From CBFIJI01 sp965662885 (GTDB taxonomy: Bacteria > Bacteroidota > Bacteroidia > Flavobacteriales > Flavobacteriaceae): DNA of 55,170 nt. A model generated the notes under the pieces. That model did not search any database and had not been told where the DNA came from. It saw only the letters and a program-made list of their open reading frames with translations. Each line of letters starts with the position of its first letter. Within the stretch, counting starts at the first letter, position 1. The translations under genes were made by a program, and so were the position numbers. The stretch lies in assembly GCA_965662885.1 (NCBI GenBank), contig CBFIJI010000004.1, forward strand, positions 1-55,170. The letters run 5' to 3'. Positions 32,709-40,719 of the stretch are shown in pieces.

Positions 32709-34340
32709 TTAGAGTAAATTCATTAATTGTGTAGTAGAACTATCATGGCCTTTTACATCGTCTTTTCCAAGGTCGGATAAGATAATATTCGCCAGTTGTT
32801 TTCCCAATTCTACTCCCCATTGATCGTAACTAAAAATATTCCAAAGAATTCCTTGAACGAAAATTTTGTGCTCATAAGTTGCAATGAGTGCTCCTAGGTT
32901 ATAGGGGTTCAATTGGTCAATGAGAATGGAGTTGGTGGGTCGGTTCCCTTCAAAAACTTTAAAGGGAGTAAGTTTTGCAATGGTTGAAGCGTCTAAGCCT
33001 TGGTCTTGTAGTTCTTTGATGACCGCCTCTTTATTTTTTCCACACATAAAGGCTTCCGTTTGAGCAATGTAATTGGCCATTAACTTTTGATGGTGTTCTG
33101 TTTCCCCATAAAGGGACTTTTTAAATCCAATAAAGTCAGCAGGAATGAGTTTTGTTCCTTGGTGCATTAACTGAAAAAAAGCGTGTTGTGCATTGGTTCC
33201 AGAAGCACCCCAAATGATCGTTCCGGTTTGATAGTCTATGGGATCTCCATTACGATCTATCCCTTTTCCATTGCTTTCCATGATTCCTTGCTGTAAGTAG
33301 GCAGGGAAATTTCTAAGATATTGGGTATAAGGAATAATGGCTTCACTCTCTGCTCCCCAAAAGTTATTATACCAAATTGAAATCAAACTGAGTTGAACTG
33401 GAATATTTTTCTCAAAAGGGGTTGTTTTGAAATGGTCATCCATTGCCCCAGCTCCTTTTAAAAAGGCTTCAAAGTGATTGTATCCTACCGATAAACAAAT
33501 GCTTAAACCTACGGCACTCCACAAAGAAAAGCGACCACCCACCCAATCATTCATTGGGAATACATTTTCAGTAGCAATTCCAAAGGCTTTAATTTTTTCC
33601 ATGTTGGTAGATACCGCCACAAAATGTTGTGCAATCGCACTTTCAGGGGACTGCTGCAAGAACCATTTTCGAACGGTTTCTGCATTGCTTATGGTTTCTT
33701 GAGTCGTAAATGTTTTGGAAACAATTACGACTAAGGTAGTTTCTGGGTTGAGCCCCTTAATCATTTCTCGTACATGATCCCCTTCCACATTGGAAATAAA
33801 ATGAACGTTGAGGTGGTTTTTATAAAAGGCAAGAGCTTCGGTTACCATGGCAGGGCCCAAATCAGAGCCACCGATTCCAATATTGACAACGTCTGTGATG
33901 GCTTTGCCCGTATGTCCTTTCCATGCTCCAGAGATGACAGCTTCTGAAAAATGCTGCATTTTTTCTTTTACAGCGGCAACACCCGGTAAAACATTTTCTC
34001 CATCAACTTCAATACTTTTAGCATGCTGATCTCGAAGTGCCGTATGTAATACAGCACGATTTTCCGTTTCATTAATCTTAACCCCTGAAAAGTAGGCTTC
34101 AATTGCTTCAGGTAATCCAACGGCATTGGCTAAATCAATCAGTAATTGCTGAGTTTCTTCGTTTACTCTGTTTTTAGATAAATCAACATAGAATTCTTCC
34201 CACTTTAGAGTTAGCTGATCCAAGCGATTTGGTGCCTCTTTAAAATGGTCTAGAATAGTTTTATTTTGAACCTTTTCGAAGTGATTGGTTAGGGCTTTCC
34301 ATTCTTTTAGCGCTGTTGGATTCTTTTTTGCTAGGGTCAT
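32709..34340 (-). CDS. pgi: Glucose-6-phosphate isomerase
   Basis: A 543-residue glycolytic isomerase. Core motifs are IGIGGSDLGPAMV, VSKTFTTQET and GRFSLWSAVGLSI, then the catalytic-His region GTNAQHAFFQLMHQG and a C-terminal FDQWGVELGK-type block. The start at 34340 (MTLAKKNPTALKEW) fits the family N-terminus, so the gene truly overlaps the 3' end of the upstream M23 gene by 80 nt in another frame. It is the last gene of the DUF3108-M23-pgi run. Confidence 0.95.
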   Translation of the reverse strand: MTLAKKNPTALKEWKALTNHFEKVQNKTILDHFKEAPNRLDQLTLKWEEFYVDLSKNRVNEETQQLLIDLANAVGLPEAIEAYFSGVKINETENRAVLHTALRDQHAKSIEVDGENVLPGVAAVKEKMQHFSEAVISGAWKGHTGKAITDVVNIGIGGSDLGPAMVTEALAFYKNHLNVHFISNVEGDHVREMIKGLNPETTLVVIVSKTFTTQETISNAETVRKWFLQQSPESAIAQHFVAVSTNMEKIKAFGIATENVFPMNDWVGGRFSLWSAVGLSICLSVGYNHFEAFLKGAGAMDDHFKTTPFEKNIPVQLSLISIWYNNFWGAESEAIIPYTQYLRNFPAYLQQGIMESNGKGIDRNGDPIDYQTGTIIWGASGTNAQHAFFQLMHQGTKLIPADFIGFKKSLYGETEHHQKLMANYIAQTEAFMCGKNKEAVIKELQDQGLDASTIAKLTPFKVFEGNRPTNSILIDQLNPYNLGALIATYEHKIFVQGILWNIFSYDQWGVELGKQLANIILSDLGKDDVKGHDSSTTQLMNLL

Positions 34341-35625
34341 TCAATTCCTTATTTATGGTTGTATTTACAATTTTTTCTGAGTTACCTATATTCTCAAAGA
34401 CGATACAGTCCAATTCATTTTTAACGGAAGTAATTGCTTCGAGATAGGTTTTTTTTATGCTGTCTGAAATGGGTTCTGCTTCGGGAAGTTTTTGCTTGTA
34501 GGGATCCACTTGTCGCCCATTTTTCCAAAAGCGATAACACACATGTGGACCGGAGGTATTTCCAGTCATTCCAACCCAACCGATTACGTCCCCTTGTTTA
34601 ACAAAGTCGCCCACTTTTACTTTTCTCCGTTTCATGTGGAGATATTGGGTCGCGTAGATGTTGTTGTGTTTGATCATCACATAGTTACCATTACCACGGG
34701 TATAGCTCGCTTTAACTACGGTGCCGTTTGCTGTAGCTAAAATAGGAGTTCCAATGCTTGCCGCATAGTCTGTACCTTTGTGTGGTCGAATTTTATTCCC
34801 GTAATAGGCAATTCGGCGGCGGAGGTTGTAGCGGGAGGAAATTCTACTGAATTTGACTGGAGCTTTTAAAAAAGCACGACGTAAGTTTTTTGCATTTTGG
34901 TCAAAATAATCAACGATTCCTTTTTCAGGATCTGGCTCAAATTCAAAAGCGTAAAAGGGATTTCCCTTGTGCTCAAAGTAGGCTGCTTTGATACGACCCA
35001 CACCAATGGAAATGGTATCATCAACAAAATTTTCTGTATAAATTACTTTAAAACGGTCCTTTTTTTGAAGACGTGTAAAGTCAATGGTCCATGCATAAAC
35101 ATCCGCAAGGTAGTAGGATAAACTTTCTTCCAACCCACTGTTGATCATGCTTTCATATAAAGAATTTTCAATAACACCAGACGCTTGTAAAACGAGAGTC
35201 TTAACGTTTTTGGTGTATTTTTCGGCATAAATACTATCTCGGAGTTTAATTAAGGAATAGCCCTTAACATCTGGGTGATAGACAAAATATTCAAGAGTTC
35301 GTAAACTATCTTTTGAATAAAATAGCGAATAGGGTTTTCCATAGCGCAATTTTTTAAGATCTACTTTTCCTTTTATTTCTTGAAGAATCGTATAAATTTC
35401 TGGATAGTCTAAACCATTTTTTTCCATGATTCCTCCGAAGGTTTCATTTTTTCGGATAATCTTTTCTTCAACCTCATATTGATTTAAATCAACACCGAAA
35501 TGCAACTTCGGGGGAGGGACTACAACTTCAACACTCCTTTTCTCAAGCGTTTGTTTTTCCTCCGATTGGTTTTTGCAGCTAAAAGCAACGATTAAAACCA
35601 ATATGATTAAACCCCATTTTTTCAT
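34261..35625 (-). CDS. M23-type peptidoglycan endopeptidase lipoprotein
   Basis: The frame starts at 35646, but the ATG at 35625 gives a lipoprotein signal ending VAFSC (Cys17) and 454 residues. An OapA/LysM-like region (about 40-250) precedes the LytM domain with His282 and Asp286 in HKGTDYA. The family HxH motif reads H361-V-C363, so the third zinc ligand is Cys, not His. The enzyme should cut peptidoglycan cross-bridges if active. The C-terminal tail after about 385 is polar and overlaps the pgi start by 80 nt. It follows the DUF3108 gene by 36 nt. Confidence 0.88.
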   Translation of the reverse strand: MKKWGLIILVLIVAFSCKNQSEEKQTLEKRSVEVVVPPPKLHFGVDLNQYEVEEKIIRKNETFGGIMEKNGLDYPEIYTILQEIKGKVDLKKLRYGKPYSLFYSKDSLRTLEYFVYHPDVKGYSLIKLRDSIYAEKYTKNVKTLVLQASGVIENSLYESMINSGLEESLSYYLADVYAWTIDFTRLQKKDRFKVIYTENFVDDTISIGVGRIKAAYFEHKGNPFYAFEFEPDPEKGIVDYFDQNAKNLRRAFLKAPVKFSRISSRYNLRRRIAYYGNKIRPHKGTDYAASIGTPILATANGTVVKASYTRGNGNYVMIKHNNIYATQYLHMKRRKVKVGDFVKQGDVIGWVGMTGNTSGPHVCYRFWKNGRQVDPYKQKLPEAEPISDSIKKTYLEAITSVKNELDCIVFENIGNSEKIVNTTINKELNDPSKKESNSAKRMESPNQSLRKGSK

Positions 35626-35661
35626 TAAGATGGTATTGTGTTGCAAATTTCGAAATTAAAA

Positions 35662-36459
35662 TTATTGGAAACTAATTTTAAAGGGGTGTTTTAGGTTTTT
35701 AAAGTTATCTAAATCCATTTTTATTGCGCCCACAGCAATATTTGCTTGGATACGAATTGGAATTTGATTTTTATCATTACTGATCCAGACGGTTAAACTC
35801 TCTTGCTCACTAAAAACCCTACCCGACTGAACAAGCGGACGGAATTTTAAACATTCAATTTTTCCAAACTTAGTTTTTATTATTTCTTTTCCAAGAAGTT
35901 TAAGTTTGAATTCATAATTCTCATTGTCGAAAAACATATTGATACCTACACTTTCATTGACTTTCATGGCTTCTTTGGGGAAAAAGTTTCTCAAATAATA
36001 AAAAGTCGAGATCATGTCTTGAACATTCGGTTGCGTTTTAAACGTTTTTTGTTCGCCAGTTTTTTTATTGTCAACCACCGCAATGTTCTGTTCGTGGTCA
36101 AAGTTGATGACTACATTTTTGGTATATCCACCCTCATAAATATCCCGAACAAATCGCAAAGGCATCCCCGTTTTGGGGTTAAAATAACTTTCGTAATGAT
36201 CCTCTACTTTAAAAAATAACCGAGCGAGCCCCGTTGTTTTTCCATAGCCTTTCGCATGAATCACTGGAACACCATTAATGGTATCGTTTTTTAATTCAAG
36301 TGACGCATAACTGGCTTTAAAAAAAAGATAATTCACCCGATATTCAAACCATTCTCCAGCCTTAAAGGAATCTAAAGGGGGTGTTTTTGAGGGATTGATT
36401 TCTTGAGATAAAACAACGTTTACTCCCAAGAGCATTAAAAAAAAAGTTCTTTTTAACAT
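35662..36459 (-). CDS. DUF3108 exported protein
   Basis: A 265-residue protein with signal peptide MLKRTFFLMLLGVNVVLSQ and a beta-rich mature domain. The opening FKAGEWFEYRVNYLFFKASYASLEL, the GKTTGLARLFFKVEDHYES stretch and the DLDNFK end fit DUF3108, a lipoprotein-carrier-like fold in the periplasm. Directly before the M23 endopeptidase, it may act in envelope assembly, but no experimental role is known to me. A palindrome (36492-36513) and a one-mismatch -7 box lie upstream. Confidence 0.8.
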   Translation of the reverse strand: MLKRTFFLMLLGVNVVLSQEINPSKTPPLDSFKAGEWFEYRVNYLFFKASYASLELKNDTINGVPVIHAKGYGKTTGLARLFFKVEDHYESYFNPKTGMPLRFVRDIYEGGYTKNVVINFDHEQNIAVVDNKKTGEQKTFKTQPNVQDMISTFYYLRNFFPKEAMKVNESVGINMFFDNENYEFKLKLLGKEIIKTKFGKIECLKFRPLVQSGRVFSEQESLTVWISNDKNQIPIRIQANIAVGAIKMDLDNFKNLKHPFKISFQ

Positions 36460-36491
36460 GGGGTAAAAATAAGTATTCCTGATAAGATTTT

Positions 36492-36513
36492 AGTGTTAAA
36501 TTTAGTTAACACT
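36492..36513. repeat. Perfect inverted repeat upstream of the DUF3108 gene
   Basis: AGTGTTAA (36492-36499) and TTAACACT (36506-36513) are exact reverse complements with a 6-nt spacer. There is no T run, so an operator is likelier than a terminator for uvrC. Confidence 0.5.
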
Positions 36514-36530
36514 TAATCCAATAGTACTAT

Positions 36531-38330
36531 TTATTTAGACATCGCTTTTAAAGCACTAAAAATTTTCTTACCCCGTGATGCACCCAAAAGTCCAACGATT
36601 TCATTTTCTGAAGCATTTTGGATACGTTTTAAAGATTTAAACTTTAAGAGTAATTTTTTACTCGTAGAAGCTCCCACTCCTGGGATGCTATCAAGTTTTG
36701 AGTTTAAAGTGCCTTTGCTTCTTTTCTTTCTATGAAGGCTTATTCCAAAGCGGTGGGCTTCATTACGTGCTTGTTGGATGATTTTCAAACTTTCTGATTT
36801 TTTGTCTAAATAAAGGGGAACAGGATCATTGGGGAAATAAATTTCTTCCAAACGTTTGGCAATTCCCACAATGGCAATTTTTCCACGAAGTCCTAAAACG
36901 TCTAAACTTTTTAGGGCAGAAGAAAGTTGTCCTTTCCCTCCATCAACAACAATCAATTGGGGCAGGGGTTGATCTTCTTCCAACAAACGCTTATAGCGTC
37001 GAAAAACCACTTCCTCCATAGAAGCAAAATCATCGGGACCAACAACTGTTTTTATTCCATAGTGACGGTATTCTTTTTTACTAGGTTTCCCATTTTTAAA
37101 AACAACGCAGGCCGCAACGGGATCACTTCCCTGAATATTGGAATTGTCAAAACACTCGATATGATAGGGAGGAGAGGATAATCGCAAATCGACTTTCATC
37201 TGATCCATCAAACGGTTAGTGTGTCTGTCGGGATCAACAATCTTGATTTGTTTAAAGCGTTCTAGTCTAAAAAACTTTGCATTTCGGAGGGACAAGTCCA
37301 CTAATTTTTTTTTGTCTCCTTGAATGGGTACGCTTACGTTTACCTTTTCCCCCAAGTTAAGCGGGAGAGACAAAAACAACTCTTTGGAAGTGCTGTGAAA
37401 AAGTTGTCGTATTTCTATGATCGCTAAACGCAAAAGTGTAGCATCAGATTCGTCTAATTTCTTTTTAATTTCAATTGTATGTGACCGAATTATAGCTCCA
37501 TGGGATACTTGGATATAATTGATATAACCATAACTCTCATCCGAAACAACAGAAAAAACATCGGCTTTGTCGATTTTTGGATTTACCACAGTTGACTTGG
37601 CTTGATAATTTTCAAGCACTTCAATTTTTTCCTTAATCTGCTGTGCTTTTTCAAATTCCATAGCCGCTGCATAAGTCTGCATTTGTTCTCGAAAGTGGTT
37701 CAGTGAGTCTTTAAAATTTCCCTTTATAATTTGTCGAATGGCCCGAATATTACCTTCATAGACCGATCGATCCATTTTTGATTCGCAGGGTCCCAAACAA
37801 TTTCCCAAATGGAAATCCAAGCACACTTTATACTTTCCACTTTCAATCTTTTCATCACTCAAATCATACGAACACGTTCTCAAGGGATAGATGCCTTTGA
37901 TGAGACCTAAAAGTGTCCGTACCGTTTTCATGTTTGTATAGGGACCAAAATATTCCGAACCGTCATGAATAATTTTACGCGTACTGAAAATTCTTGGGAA
38001 GGCTTCCTTTTTTATACATATCCATGGATATGATTTATCATCCCTTAGCATAACATTATACTTGGGCTGGTGTTTTTTAATTAAATTATTTTCCAACAAG
38101 AGCGCATCCATTTCCGAACTAACAACAATGTGTTCAATTCGATAAATCTTTTTGACCAAAAGCTCGGTACGTCTATTTTCATGTTTTTTGGTAAAGTAGG
38201 AGTTTACTCTTTTTTTGAGGTTTTTGGCTTTACCAACATAAAGAAGTCGATCGTCTTGATCGTAATATTGATACACACCCGCCACATCGGGTAAGCTTTT
38301 TATTTGAATAGCTATCGCTGAATAATTCAC
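36531..38330 (-). CDS. uvrC: Excinuclease ABC subunit C
   Basis: A 599-residue nucleotide-excision-repair nuclease. It has a GIY-YIG domain (about 13-90; GVYQYYDQ ... LLYVGKAKNLKKRV), a Cys-containing segment (CSYDLSDE ... CLDFHLGNCLGPC), and a UVR motif AMEFEKAQQIKEKIEVL that contacts UvrB. The RNase-H-like domain begins with IECFDNSNIQGSDPVAACVVF, and a helix-hairpin-helix pair (LDSIPGVGASTSKKLL) lies near the end. Length is standard. The gene is divergent from the cyclo-ligase gene. Confidence 0.95.
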   Translation of the reverse strand: MNYSAIAIQIKSLPDVAGVYQYYDQDDRLLYVGKAKNLKKRVNSYFTKKHENRRTELLVKKIYRIEHIVVSSEMDALLLENNLIKKHQPKYNVMLRDDKSYPWICIKKEAFPRIFSTRKIIHDGSEYFGPYTNMKTVRTLLGLIKGIYPLRTCSYDLSDEKIESGKYKVCLDFHLGNCLGPCESKMDRSVYEGNIRAIRQIIKGNFKDSLNHFREQMQTYAAAMEFEKAQQIKEKIEVLENYQAKSTVVNPKIDKADVFSVVSDESYGYINYIQVSHGAIIRSHTIEIKKKLDESDATLLRLAIIEIRQLFHSTSKELFLSLPLNLGEKVNVSVPIQGDKKKLVDLSLRNAKFFRLERFKQIKIVDPDRHTNRLMDQMKVDLRLSSPPYHIECFDNSNIQGSDPVAACVVFKNGKPSKKEYRHYGIKTVVGPDDFASMEEVVFRRYKRLLEEDQPLPQLIVVDGGKGQLSSALKSLDVLGLRGKIAIVGIAKRLEEIYFPNDPVPLYLDKKSESLKIIQQARNEAHRFGISLHRKKRSKGTLNSKLDSIPGVGASTSKKLLLKFKSLKRIQNASENEIVGLLGASRGKKIFSALKAMSK

Positions 38331-38424
38331 TAAACGAAAGTATTGAATTTTCTTTTGGCCAAAAAATTGTTTTGAGCAGCAATCATTTTTTGTATTTCCA
38401 ATTCAAGTATCTTTATCCAAGATT

Positions 38425-38991
38425 ATGCCAAAAGGAAAAGACGCACTTCGACAGGAATATCTTGAAAAAAGAAAGGCACTCCCAATGGAACAGAGGGATG
38501 CTTTTAGTTTGGATATGGTCAATCAATGTCTTCATCTTCCCCTTTGGGAAGCTTTGGTTTTTCATCTTTTTTTACCCATAGAAAAACAATGTGAGGTTGA
38601 CACAACACTTTTATTAACCCTTCTTCAAGGAAAAGATAAACAGGTTGTTTTGTCTAAAATGGCTCCTAAAAACGAACTAGTTCATTTTTTACTTACAGAA
38701 GAAACACCCATTTCCATAGGTCAATGGGGAGTACCAGAACCTCAGGGAGGATTGGCCATTTCAACCGATCAACTTCAAGTTGTTTTTGTGCCCTTAGTGA
38801 TTTTTGATCAAAACGGTCATCGGGTGGGATATGGCAAGGGCTATTATGATCGTTTTTTAGCGCAATGTGCTCCAAACACCATCAAAGTTGGACTGTCTTT
38901 TTTCGAAGCTGTTGACCAGATTGAGGGCACTTCCACACATGATGTTCGTTTGGATTATTGCGTTACTCCTAAAAAGGTTTATGCTTTTTGA
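38425..38991 (+). CDS. 5-formyltetrahydrofolate cyclo-ligase
   Basis: A 188-residue ATP-dependent enzyme that converts 5-formyl-THF to 5,10-methenyl-THF. It has the basic N-terminal start (KGKDALRQEYLEKRKAL) and the signature VGYGKGYYDRFLAQC near residue 133. The PQGGLAISTDQLQVVFVPLVIFD stretch is the usual core. Its last 13 nt overlap the convergent lspA gene. Confidence 0.93.
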   Translation: MPKGKDALRQEYLEKRKALPMEQRDAFSLDMVNQCLHLPLWEALVFHLFLPIEKQCEVDTTLLLTLLQGKDKQVVLSKMAPKNELVHFLLTEETPISIGQWGVPEPQGGLAISTDQLQVVFVPLVIFDQNGHRVGYGKGYYDRFLAQCAPNTIKVGLSFFEAVDQIEGTSTHDVRLDYCVTPKKVYAF

Positions 38992-39677
38992 CCCTGGGTT
39001 TCAGAGGTAACTTTATCGCTGATCTTTCCTTTATTAAAAATACGCTTATTGAAGACAATTAAAATACCCACTCCAGTGCTTATTGCTGTGTCTGCAAAAT
39101 TAAAGACATATTGAAAAAAGGTGTAGGAGTCTCCACCGATGATAGGAAGCCATTTAGGCCACACCCATGAAACGAGAGGAAACTGAAGCATATCTACGAC
39201 GTGACCGTAAAACAGTGGTGCATAGCCTTCTTCTGGTAAAAAGGTTGCTATTTGACCATAGCTACTTGAAAATAAAATCCCATAAAATACAGAATCAATA
39301 ATATTACCTAAAGCTCCTGCAAAAATGAGTGATAGTGCCCAAATCAAAAGTAATGAAGTGTTCTTTTTTATGGTATCCCATAACCATAAACCAATACCAA
39401 TAATAGCCAATAAACGGAAAAAAGTAAGAAATAATTTAGCGAAATCATCACTTATAAAAGGGATAAAATCATTGAGTTTTGCCCCCATGGCCATACCCCT
39501 ATTTTCAATAAAAAGAAGCTTAAAGAAACCAACATCAAAGATGACATCACCTTCAAATACCGTTAGTGAATAATTGAGTTTAATGTATATTTTAGTTGCT
39601 TGATCCAGTAAAAGTATTCCAAGAATAATAAGGATTACCCATTTAATTGGGAAGGCTTTTTTAGATGTTTCCAGAAT
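38979..39677 (-). CDS. lspA: Lipoprotein signal peptidase, non-canonical start
   Basis: The ATG at 39494 gives only 171 residues and lacks the first helix. The same frame continues upstream with unmistakable LspA sequence, ...LLLDQATKIYIK and FIENRGMAMGAKL, up to a TGA at 39681-39683. That stretch contains no ATG, GTG or TTG. The start must be ATT (39677) or CTG (39674), or there is a one-base indel near the out-of-frame ATG at 39684. Catalytic Asp residues are in GNIID and NFADTAIS. The enzyme cleaves lipoprotein signals in the inner membrane. Last gene of the ileS operon. Confidence 0.8.
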   Translation of the reverse strand: MLETSKKAFPIKWVILIILGILLLDQATKIYIKLNYSLTVFEGDVIFDVGFFKLLFIENRGMAMGAKLNDFIPFISDDFAKLFLTFFRLLAIIGIGLWLWDTIKKNTSLLLIWALSLIFAGALGNIIDSVFYGILFSSSYGQIATFLPEEGYAPLFYGHVVDMLQFPLVSWVWPKWLPIIGGDSYTFFQYVFNFADTAISTGVGILIVFNKRIFNKGKISDKVTSETQGQKA

Positions 39678-39721
39678 ACGTCATTTTTTATTTACAATTG
39701 CAAATGTAAAAATTTATTCAT

Positions 39722-40339
39722 TCACTTTTGAAAGATGTTTCCCGAGACACTTTGGATTTTAAGCTGGGGTTTTTCTCCTCTTGTTTTAGGGTTTACATTT
39801 ACCCTTCCTGTTTTACTGCTAGCATCAACAACTAGATTTTGGTCAAAGATGATTACTGCAGCTCTTAGGGTTTTAATCGTTCCCGATACTAGGGTTCCAA
39901 ATAATTGAAAAATACCGTTGTTGAGTTGAACATCAATTGCTGTTTTTGTTCCAACAAATTCAACATTGGCATCGTTAGCAATCAAGCGTATGGCCATGGT
40001 TTCTGGGAGTGTAATATGGAGTTGTGTAGCAATGGATTTGTGCGCACTCAATTTGTCATTGTATTGTTTGAAATTGGGGATTTTTTTTTCAGTTAGAACC
40101 AAGGTTTTTCCAGAAAAAGAACTACTTAAACTAACCTGATTTTGATATTCCCCACCTGCTTTATATGCTACAGTTATTGTTGCACTTTGGGAGATACTTT
40201 TAACTTCGATTTGTGTGGCCCATGGGGCAACAATTTCAACCGTCTCAATGTTTGGTTCTTTCCACGTTTTGGTATAGGTTTTTTGGGATTGCCCAAGAAC
40301 CCAAACCAAAAGAAAGACGGAGGTAACTGTAGTTTTTAT
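39722..40339 (-). CDS. Exported protein of unknown function, apparent ATA start
   Basis: The TTG at 40309 would give MVWVLGQ..., cutting a signal peptide in half. Ten codons upstream the frame offers ATA at 40339, giving (M)KTTVTSVFLLVWVLGQS, a complete signal peptide with Lys at position 2. The mature 185-residue part has repeated beta-strand patterns (IEVKSISQSATITVAYK, LHITLPETMAIRLIANDANVEF, NGIFQLFGTL), resembling DUF4097-like beta-helical adhesin domains. The ATA overlaps the dksA stop as ATAA, where ATGA would be expected. Function unknown. Confidence 0.6.
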   Translation of the reverse strand: MKTTVTSVFLLVWVLGQSQKTYTKTWKEPNIETVEIVAPWATQIEVKSISQSATITVAYKAGGEYQNQVSLSSSFSGKTLVLTEKKIPNFKQYNDKLSAHKSIATQLHITLPETMAIRLIANDANVEFVGTKTAIDVQLNNGIFQLFGTLVSGTIKTLRAAVIIFDQNLVVDASSKTGRVNVNPKTRGEKPQLKIQSVSGNIFQK

Positions 40340-40719
40340 CGTTGCATATTTTTAGCTTCAATACTCAGAGTCGCATGAGGTACAAGAAACAAGCGTTTTT
40401 TATTAATCAACTTGCCTGTTACACGACAAACTCCATAGGTTTTGTTTTCAATTCGAATTAAAGCATTCTTAAGATCGCGAATAAATTTTTCTTGTCGGAT
40501 GGCAAGTTGTGTATTGGCTTCTTTAGACATGGTTTCAGAGCCCTCTTCAAAGGCTTTAAACGTTGGAGAGGTATCATCAGTACCATTATTTCCATTGTTC
40601 ATATAGGCACTTTTGAGGAGGTCTAGGTCAGCTTTGGCTTTGTTGATTTTTTCTTCAATCAATACACGAAATTCCTCCAATTCCTGATCGGTATATCGCA
40701 CTTTAACTTCATCCTTCAT
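40336..40719 (-). CDS. TraR/DksA-family regulator
   Basis: A 127-residue protein with a coiled-coil N-terminal half (LEEFRVLIEEKINKAKADLDLL ... RQEKFIRDLKNALIRIE) and a C-terminal finger YGVCRVTGKLINKKRLFLVPHATL. Only one Cys plus a His of the usual Cys4 zinc finger remains, as in many Bacteroidota homologues. It probably binds in the secondary channel of RNA polymerase. It overlaps the ileS gene's end by 4 nt (ATGA) and precedes the exported-protein gene and lspA. Confidence 0.85.
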   Translation of the reverse strand: MKDEVKVRYTDQELEEFRVLIEEKINKAKADLDLLKSAYMNNGNNGTDDTSPTFKAFEEGSETMSKEANTQLAIRQEKFIRDLKNALIRIENKTYGVCRVTGKLINKKRLFLVPHATLSIEAKNMQR

